Position numbers and translations under genes: made by a program | Notes under the pieces: generated by a model | The model's database searches: none | Told to the model about the DNA's origin: nothing | Seen by the model: only the letters and a program-made list of their open reading frames with translations | DNA from: an uncultured Oscillospiraceae bacterium | Lineage (GTDB): Bacteria; Bacillota; Clostridia; Oscillospirales; Acutalibacteraceae | NCBI GenBank assembly: GCA_900550095.1 | Contig: URRG01000072.1 | Coordinates: forward strand, 1-8,889 | Reading direction: 5' to 3' | DNA: 8,889 bases | In this document: piece by piece, positions 3,273-8,889 of the stretch | How the letters are laid out: the number at the start of each line of letters is the position of its first letter | Numbering within the stretch: the first letter of the stretch is position 1

Positions 3273-5882
3273 ATGAATAGTTTTAATTTGCAAAGAACAA
3301 ATTTAGAATTGGCAAAAGTAGCAAATGAAATTAAAAAAGTTAGAGAAGAGCTAAAATCATTATCAAAAGAAGGTGAAGTACTAGATAAGATCTTTTTAAA
3401 TGGATCTAAAGGTTTGACAGAATCAATGGAGAAAAGCATAACTAACATTTATAATGTCGAATCTTCATTAAAGAATTTAGGGAAAGTGTTAGAAATTACG
3501 TTTTCATCGTCAACCATTTCAAATATAAAAATTCCTATTCTTGACATAATAGGAGCCATGAAAGATTCTACTTCCGCTGCATTTACATGGGCAAGCGACC
3601 TTTCAGGACAAATATCTAAAGTGACCGATGCATACAAAGAAATTGTAGACTCTTCGTATACTACAATAGAATCTATAGAAGATATAGATTCAAAAACTTC
3701 AGATTCTTTCTCAAAAACAACAAATAGTATTTCTTCTATAACCGAAATTGCTGGAACAATTTCCCCGGCTATTGAAATTGCATCCTCTGCTGTTTCAGCA
3801 ATTTTGGGTATCGCCGAGATTGGTTATAAAACTTTTAATGCAAAATCGATAGAATATCGGCAAAAAACGCAGAAAGAATTATCGGAATTATCCAGAGAAA
3901 TAGAGAGCCATCAACAAGCTTGGGAAAATACTAAGCAAGAAACTAGATTTAATATTTTTGAAAGTGAGGGGGAAATTGATGGAATAAAAATCTTATGGGA
4001 GGAATTACAAAAGTTAGTAGATATTAATGGAAAGGTTAAAAAGGGAAATACAGAAAGAGTAAATTTTATTATCGGCCAATTAAATTCAGCGTTGGGAACA
4101 CAGTTATCATTAGAAAATGATTTAGTGAAAAATTATCAAGAAGAATCAAATAATATTGATACCTTGATTGAAAAAAAACGCGCAGAACTATTATTAAGTG
4201 CTTATGAAGAGGAATATAATGAAGCAATTCGCACTAGAAACAAATTACAAGAGGAACAGATTACTCTTTCACAAAAAATGTATGAACAACAAGCAATTGT
4301 AGATAGTACAACATCTTCTGCAATTGAAAAGGCAAATGCTAGAAACGCTCTTGATGAATACGGCAAACAGTATCAAGAAGCAGCATCGGTTATATCTAGT
4401 GCAAATCGTACAATTGCACGGGTCGAAAAGGCTTCTGAGGAAGCAACGCTAGGTCATTATGATAAAGTAAAAGATATTTTGGAGGGATATGAACTTACAT
4501 ATACTGCTGCAGGAAACGCAACAAAAGAACAGTTAGCACAGCAATCTGCATATGCAACAAATATGTATATCCAAATGGCTAAGAGGATGAAAGAGGGGGA
4601 TGCCAGTGTAACGGCCGAAATGCTTGTGCAAATAAATGACTTTGCGGTATTAGCCCGTAAAGAATATGAAAAGGCTGGTGGAGCTGCTAATGAAGGATTT
4701 ATCATAGGCTTCGATCAAGAGGGGAATCCAATTATAAAGACAGCTGAAGAGTTAGGCATGTTGGATTCAGAGTTTGGAGAGATTGCTGATAAATATGGCT
4801 CACAATTCGCCATAGGAACTTCGGAATCAGCAAATAGGACATTTGAGGATAACCCCATTGCTGGACCTTGTATTGAAAATTTTGGCGCAGAGAAAGCCAC
4901 CTCCGATTTATATGGTCAAACGCAAAGTTTTTTTGAGGAAGTACCATTTACTGGTGCAAAAATAGATGATATAGATTACCAAGGAAGCGTATTATCAAGT
5001 GTTGAAGGCGCAAGCACTATGTTGGGAGAAAATCCTCTCACCATGCACACCGGAAGTGTGACCTATGGAGAGGCTGTAAGTGGAGCGGTGACTAATGCGA
5101 ATACTTATTTTGGAACCAACAAGCTTACCATGCAAACGGGAAATGTCTCTTTCTTTGGCGCTGTTGCAAATGCGTTGTTTGGAGCTAACAGCCAGATGGC
5201 AGGCAGCCCTTTGTACGGTATGAATGTAGGAATGGTGTCGTATGCACTGCCTGTCAGCTCAGCGCTTATTGGAGCAAATACTATGTTGAGTATATCTCCT
5301 CTGAGTAGTATGTGGGTAAATAAGATTTCTTACGCTTCACCGCTCTCTACAATGCTGACGGATATTAAAAATTATCTGAGATGGAACCCGCTGCAAATTT
5401 TTGGAAAGTTCGCTGGATGGGCCCCGGGAGGAAGCGTGTATTATGCGGCTAACGGAGGCATGATTGAGTCTCCGCAGATTACCGTTGTCGGCGAAGCCGG
5501 GCCGGAGAGCATCATCCCTCTGTCGAAATCGCGGCGAAGCCGGGCGCTGGAGCTGTACACCCAGACCAGCGAAGCCCTGGGCGTAGACGAGCAGATCGCC
5601 CGGGCGGCGGTGATGAGCAGCGTTTCCGGCAGCCGGGCGGCTATGGCATTTCTGGCGGCGGAGGCCGTGACCCCGGAGGAAAGCCGGGTGGAAATCAATT
5701 ATAGAAAGCTGGCCCAGGAACTTTATGGGGCCCTGAGCGCCTCGCCCATAGAGGTCAGGCCCAGCTTTACCGTGACGGGAGGCGATGTGTATCTGGATAC
5801 CGTGAAGGCAGGCAAAGCCCTGGCGCCCCACATCGATGCGGAGCTGGGGAAAATCAATCATAGAAGGGAGCGCGGATTATGA
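3273..5882 (+). CDS. Tail tape measure protein
   Basis: This 869-residue protein sets the length of the tail and, on infection, is released to help DNA cross the envelope. ATG 3273 is chosen because AAGGAG (3259-3264) is eight bases away; an in-frame GTG at 3264 overlaps that site. Residues 1-150 are helical and Ser/Thr/Lys rich. A mildly hydrophobic stretch lies at about 158-186. Residues 242-275 hold WEELQKLVDINGKVKKG and FIIGQLNSALG, a motif I know from tape measure proteins of Clostridia phages. Long coiled coils cover about 275-400, and five tandem repeats occupy 566-713. VGEAGPESIIPL at 739-750 is the classic C-terminal tape measure motif. At the usual 1.5 angstrom per residue the tail would be around 120-130 nm. 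No peptidase or muramidase domain is seen. Base composition changes abruptly near 5380-5420, so the gene looks chimeric. Its stop overlaps the Dit start (ATGA). Confidence 0.93.
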   Translation: MNSFNLQRTNLELAKVANEIKKVREELKSLSKEGEVLDKIFLNGSKGLTESMEKSITNIYNVESSLKNLGKVLEITFSSSTISNIKIPILDIIGAMKDSTSAAFTWASDLSGQISKVTDAYKEIVDSSYTTIESIEDIDSKTSDSFSKTTNSISSITEIAGTISPAIEIASSAVSAILGIAEIGYKTFNAKSIEYRQKTQKELSELSREIESHQQAWENTKQETRFNIFESEGEIDGIKILWEELQKLVDINGKVKKGNTERVNFIIGQLNSALGTQLSLENDLVKNYQEESNNIDTLIEKKRAELLLSAYEEEYNEAIRTRNKLQEEQITLSQKMYEQQAIVDSTTSSAIEKANARNALDEYGKQYQEAASVISSANRTIARVEKASEEATLGHYDKVKDILEGYELTYTAAGNATKEQLAQQSAYATNMYIQMAKRMKEGDASVTAEMLVQINDFAVLARKEYEKAGGAANEGFIIGFDQEGNPIIKTAEELGMLDSEFGEIADKYGSQFAIGTSESANRTFEDNPIAGPCIENFGAEKATSDLYGQTQSFFEEVPFTGAKIDDIDYQGSVLSSVEGASTMLGENPLTMHTGSVTYGEAVSGAVTNANTYFGTNKLTMQTGNVSFFGAVANALFGANSQMAGSPLYGMNVGMVSYALPVSSALIGANTMLSISPLSSMWVNKISYASPLSTMLTDIKNYLRWNPLQIFGKFAGWAPGGSVYYAANGGMIESPQITVVGEAGPESIIPLSKSRRSRALELYTQTSEALGVDEQIARAAVMSSVSGSRAAMAFLAAEAVTPEESRVEINYRKLAQELYGALSASPIEVRPSFTVTGGDVYLDTVKAGKALAPHIDAELGKINHRRERGL
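4968..5411 (+). repeat. Five tandem 29-30 residue repeats in the tape measure protein
   Basis: Units begin at 4968, 5055, 5142, 5232 and 5322, with lengths of 29, 29, 30, 30 and 30 codons. Each has a Tyr or Phe at position 4 (DIDY, SVTY, NVSF, MVSY, KISY), a helix-like A/P-V-S-x-A-L/V-x-x-A-N core and P/K-L at 23-24 (NPLTM, NKLTM, SPLYG, SPLSS, NPLQI). Similarity is at protein level; DNA copies have diverged, so expansion is old. The repeat block sits between the AT-rich body and the GC-rich end of the gene. Confidence 0.85.
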
Positions 5883-6550
5883 TCGCGGACAAAGTGTCGT
5901 TTGGCAGCTATACGGCGGAGGGAGAACTCACGCTGATTTCACAGGAGGAATATAAGCTTGTTACCAGCAGCGTGGAGGCAGCTCCTCCCGATCCTGTGAC
6001 CAAAACGGTGGAGGTGCCCGGCCGGGACGGGGAGCTGGATTTTACAGAAGCCTTGGACGGCCGGGTTCACTATAAGCCCCGGAAAATATCCATGGAATTT
6101 TACTGCTTCGGGGAGGATGAGGAGCTCCCGGAGCTGGAGCGGAACTGCATCAACACCCTGCACGGAAAAAAGATGCGGATATATTTGGACGCCGACCCGG
6201 AGTATTATTACCTGGGCCGGCTTTCTGTTTCCTGGAAGTACGGGGAAAACCTGGATACGGTTTCCATAGAGGCGGAATGCGATCCTTATAAATATAAGCG
6301 GCAGGAAACGGTATGCGGCTATGATGTGGAGGGCTCCCTGGCGGTCAGCCTGGAAAATACGGGCTGGATGCCCGTATCTCCGCTGATCGAGGCAGACAGT
6401 GAAATGCAGATCCTGTTTGGCAATACCAGCGCGGTTCTCAGCCCCGGCGCACAGAAAGTGCCGGGGCTTGTTCTTGCCAGAGGGAGCACGGCCCTTACGG
6501 TGAAAGGGACGGGCCGCATACAATTTGCGTACAGAGAGGGGGCTTTGTGA
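5879..6550 (+). CDS. Distal tail protein (Dit)
   Basis: This 223-residue protein is the probable Dit, which forms a hexameric ring at the end of the tail tube and connects it to the tip hub, as in phages SPP1 and TP901-1. The start overlaps the tape measure stop (ATGA), with AAGGGAG (5864-5870) eight bases upstream. Residues 44-70 carry the family signature VEVPGRDGELDFTEALDG followed by a KPRKI strand. The segment YYYLGRLSVSWKYGENLDTVSIEAECDP is the expected end of the N-terminal ring domain. The C-terminal galectin-like half ends LARGSTALTVKGTGRIQFAYREG. Usual Dit proteins of this type are about 220-260 residues, so the length fits. Translation is probably coupled to the tape measure gene and to the Tal-like gene after it (overlap TGATG). 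It is GC-rich like the other native tail genes. Confidence 0.9.
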   Translation: MIADKVSFGSYTAEGELTLISQEEYKLVTSSVEAAPPDPVTKTVEVPGRDGELDFTEALDGRVHYKPRKISMEFYCFGEDEELPELERNCINTLHGKKMRIYLDADPEYYYLGRLSVSWKYGENLDTVSIEAECDPYKYKRQETVCGYDVEGSLAVSLENTGWMPVSPLIEADSEMQILFGNTSAVLSPGAQKVPGLVLARGSTALTVKGTGRIQFAYREGAL

Positions 6551-8223
6551 TGTATACGGTATACTGCGATGATTTTATACTGTATGACCCCAGGGCGGAA
6601 GAGCTGACGCTGGGCTCCCCTTCTCTGAAGCTGGAACTGAACAAGACGGGTTCCTTTTCCTTCACTGTTTACCCGGAACACCCCTATTACAGTCGGATAG
6701 AGCGGATGAAATCCATCGTCCGGGTGGAGAAGGACGGAAGCGTTTTGTTCCGGGGCCGGGTCATTTCCGAGGAAATAGAATTTTACGGGGAGAAATCCGT
6801 GGAGTGCGAAGGGGAATTGTCCTTCCTGCTGGATTCCCAAATCCGTCCGTTTTCCTTTTCGGGCAGCCCGGCGGAGCTTTTCCGGCAGCTTCTCGCCCAA
6901 CATAATAAAGATATGGAAAACGAGCCGGAAAAGCAGTTCCTTCCGGGAGATGCAGCCGGCTGGGAGACAGAAACAGCCGGCGCCGGGGAAGAGGAGGCGT
7001 TTTCTGCAGACTCCGACAAATGTGAATCCGCCTGGGACGCTTTGAACGGCCATCTTTTGGACGAATTGGGAGGCTATCTCCGTGTGCGGCACGAGCCCGG
7101 CGGCGTCTATCTGGATTATCTCAAGGATTTTGACCAGATGAGCGGGCAGGAGATCACCTTTGGGGAAAATCTGCTGGAGTATTCCCGGGAAGCGGATATG
7201 GACGGCTTGATTACGGCGCTGGTCCCCTATGGGGCGCAGATAAAGGAAGAAGATTCCTCAGGCGCCGCCCGTTCCAAGAAGCGGGTGACGATCGAAGAAG
7301 TAAACGGCGGCAGCGATATGGTCAGCGATACTGCAGCGGTGGAGCGCTACGGCTGGATCCTGGGCTCCAACACCTGGAACGATATAGAAGAGCCGGGGGA
7401 ATTATTGGCCGCAGCCCGGGAATATCTGCAGGAGCACACGAAGCTGAGCGTCAAGCTGGAGCTTTCAGCGGCGGACCTCTCCCAAATGGACGCCACCTAC
7501 GACGATTTCCGGTTGGGCCAGTATGTATTCGTAACCTCAAAGCCCCATGGGCTGGAACGGGAAAAGTACCTCATCACCAAGCTTTCTCTGAAGCTGCTGG
7601 AACCGGCCCAGAACACCCTTACCCTGGGGAAGGCGTATTCCACCTTTACGGATGAAGCCCACAAACAGAACCAGCAGGTTTCCGATCTGGTTACAGTAAT
7701 CAATACCGTATATGCGGATTACATCACAAACGATTCCGTGACCTCCATCGTAAACGACCTGTACAGCCGGATCGAGCAGACCTCGGAGGAGATCCTCTCC
7801 ACGGTGGGGGAAAACTACGTGACCTCCGACGGCTTTCAGGAGGAGATCAGCACCCAGCTTTCCCAGACGGCTTCCCAGTGGGAAATGACCTTCAATTCCT
7901 TCGTTTCCCAGCAGGAGGAAATCAACGGCTCTGTGGAAACGCAGTTTTCGGATATCCGGAAATATATCCGCTATGTGGACGGGAAGATCATCCTGGGAAT
8001 CGAGGGGAACCCCCTTACCTGCCAGATTGCAAACGACAGGCTTTCCTTTTTGCAGGACGGGGCAGAGGTGGCGTATATCAGCAACAACAAGCTGTATATC
8101 ACGGATGTGGAGATCAAAAACAGGCTGAGCATGGGAACGCCGGAAAACGGGTATTTTGACTGGCTGCCCCGCCAGAACGGGAACCTTTCCCTGGCGTGGC
8201 GCGAAACGGGAACGGAGGGATAA
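6550..8223 (+). CDS. Tail-tip hub protein, Tal-like
   Basis: This 557-residue protein is the likely trimeric hub that closes the tail tip. ATG 6550 is chosen because GAGGGGG (6536-6542) is seven bases upstream; GTG 6547 is only four away. Residues 1 to about 370 resemble the prophage endopeptidase tail (Tal, gp27-like) structural fold: LNKTGSFSFTVYPEHPYY, the conserved GGYLRVRHEPGGVYLDYL segment, and ITFGENLLEYSREADMDGL. An acidic stretch at about 123-157 (GAGEEEAFSADSD) appears enlarged. Residues 387-467 form a coiled coil with repeated polar heptads. Residues 468-545 (IRKYIRYVDGKIILGIEGN, then SNNKLYITDVEIKNRLSMG, ending LPRQNGNLSLAWRETG) match the common beta-rich end domain of Tal-like proteins. 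No lysin or peptidase domain is visible, so cell-wall cutting must lie elsewhere if present. The stop is three bases before the next start. Confidence 0.88.
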   Translation: MYTVYCDDFILYDPRAEELTLGSPSLKLELNKTGSFSFTVYPEHPYYSRIERMKSIVRVEKDGSVLFRGRVISEEIEFYGEKSVECEGELSFLLDSQIRPFSFSGSPAELFRQLLAQHNKDMENEPEKQFLPGDAAGWETETAGAGEEEAFSADSDKCESAWDALNGHLLDELGGYLRVRHEPGGVYLDYLKDFDQMSGQEITFGENLLEYSREADMDGLITALVPYGAQIKEEDSSGAARSKKRVTIEEVNGGSDMVSDTAAVERYGWILGSNTWNDIEEPGELLAAAREYLQEHTKLSVKLELSAADLSQMDATYDDFRLGQYVFVTSKPHGLEREKYLITKLSLKLLEPAQNTLTLGKAYSTFTDEAHKQNQQVSDLVTVINTVYADYITNDSVTSIVNDLYSRIEQTSEEILSTVGENYVTSDGFQEEISTQLSQTASQWEMTFNSFVSQQEEINGSVETQFSDIRKYIRYVDGKIILGIEGNPLTCQIANDRLSFLQDGAEVAYISNNKLYITDVEIKNRLSMGTPENGYFDWLPRQNGNLSLAWRETGTEG

Positions 8224-8226
8224 ACA

Positions 8227-8889
8227 ATGGCGGCAAGCGGAAGCATACGGACGAACGTAACCAGCGACGGGTATATTTACCTGCAGCTCTCCTGGTCGGA
8301 AGCATCCCAAAATATCGCAGGAAACTACACGAATATCAACTGGAACCTAAAACTCGTCAGCACGGGCCACGGGGCGAATATCGTATCCAGTGCGGCCAAG
8401 AGCTGCACCATCAAATTCAACGGCACGACGGTTTTTAACGGTACCGTAAATATCGGCCTCTCTGCCGGGCAGACAAAAACGCTCAGAAGCGGGAGCAATT
8501 TCCGCATCAACCACGATTCGGACGGGAAAAAGACCTTCTCCTACAGCTTTTCCCAGCAGATCAACATCACCTACAGCGGGGCGTATATCGGCACGAAATC
8601 GGCAAGCGGCAGCGGTACGCTGGATACCATCCCCCGGGCCTCCTCCATCAAGAGCATATCCGGCAGCACCATAGGAAGCCCTGTAACGGTAAACATCGAC
8701 AGGAAGGTTTCCTCCTTCACGCACAGGGTATATTACAGCTTTGGGAGCAAAAAAAATTCCCAGATATCGGCCAACGCCGGGACTAGCGCCACCTTTACTC
8801 CTCCCATGTCGGATTGCTCTCTGGCGCCTAATGCCGCCAGTGGAACGGCTGCCATCCGGGTGGACACCTACAGCGGCGGCGCCAAAATA
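8227..8889 (+). CDS. DUF859-type tail-tip or host-contact protein (partial)
   Basis: The frame is open from ATG 8227 to the window edge with no stop, giving at least 221 residues. GGAGG (8214-8218) lies eight bases upstream, and the start is three bases after the Tal-like stop. The sequence is Ser/Thr/Gly/Asn rich and beta-prone. It begins MAASGSIRTNVTSDG, with LQLSWSEASQNIAGNYTNIN, a KFNGTTVFNGTVNIGLSAGQ strand pair and GSGTLDTIPRASS. This pattern, especially S-W-x-x-x-x-Q-N-I and G-T-L-D-T-I-P-R-A-S, is typical of DUF859 structural proteins of siphophages of Streptococcus and Clostridia. Such proteins sit after Tal and are usually large tip or fibre proteins involved in binding the host. 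The receptor-binding end, if present, is outside the window. Confidence 0.8.
   Translation, partial: MAASGSIRTNVTSDGYIYLQLSWSEASQNIAGNYTNINWNLKLVSTGHGANIVSSAAKSCTIKFNGTTVFNGTVNIGLSAGQTKTLRSGSNFRINHDSDGKKTFSYSFSQQINITYSGAYIGTKSASGSGTLDTIPRASSIKSISGSTIGSPVTVNIDRKVSSFTHRVYYSFGSKKNSQISANAGTSATFTPPMSDCSLAPNAASGTAAIRVDTYSGGAKI

Noticed and set aside
6440..6468. Nine-pair GC-rich inverted repeat inside the Dit gene (AGCCCCGGC with GCCGGGGCT)
   Set aside because: It lies in a well-conserved coding stretch (SPGAQKVPGL) and has no T run; Pro/Gly codons in a GC-rich gene readily produce this.
6319..7092. 257-residue open frame on the minus strand, with another at 7537-8310
   Set aside because: Both lie opposite the well-supported Dit and Tal-like genes; long antisense frames are common in GC-rich coding DNA and their compositions look artificial.

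Overview
The window is the tail-morphogenesis part of a siphophage genome or prophage, and every supported gene is on the + strand. The host is probably a Gram-positive Clostridia-type bacterium, perhaps Lachnospiraceae. This rests on strong AGGAGG-type ribosome binding sites, frequent GTG/TTG starts, lipoprotein signal peptides with no sign of an outer membrane, and Dit/Tal-type tail-tip proteins typical of Firmicutes siphophages. It is an inference from gene style; no marker gene fixes the taxon.

Layout: the end of an upstream gene (to 76), the major tail tube protein (94-672), a 197-base gap holding a large GC-rich hairpin (760-828), a tail assembly chaperone pair split over two frames (870-1277 and on to 1452), then an AT-richer block. 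That block holds two small lipoprotein genes (1519-2094 and 2669-3202), each a promoter-gene-terminator cassette of the kind called a moron. Between them is a small coiled-coil gene (2228-2569). The tape measure gene follows (3273-5882). Its first four fifths are AT-rich and its end is GC-rich. It is followed by distal tail protein Dit (5879-6550), the tail-tip hub Tal-like protein (6550-8223) and a DUF859-type tail-tip or fibre protein that runs off the window (8227-8889).

How it works together: tube subunits polymerise around the tape measure, which the G/GT-like chaperones keep soluble. Dit and Tal form the tip, and the last gene probably contacts the host surface. The two lipoproteins are not expected tail parts. 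Their own promoters and terminators suggest expression from the prophage in a lysogen, and lipoproteins made by prophages often exclude related phages. Their position directly before the tape measure gene is suggestive, because a known phage exclusion lipoprotein (Ltp of Streptococcus phage TP-J34) acts on tape measure protein. That link is a hypothesis.

The most striking structure is just before the first lipoprotein gene. A good promoter (TTGAAA, 18 bases, TGGTATCAT) lies inside the 5' half of a long inverted repeat whose 3' half contains the ribosome binding site. RNA read through from the upstream tail genes would fold and hide that site. RNA started at the internal promoter would lack the 5' arm and leave it free. 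This would let the gene be made in the lysogen but not from the late lytic transcript.
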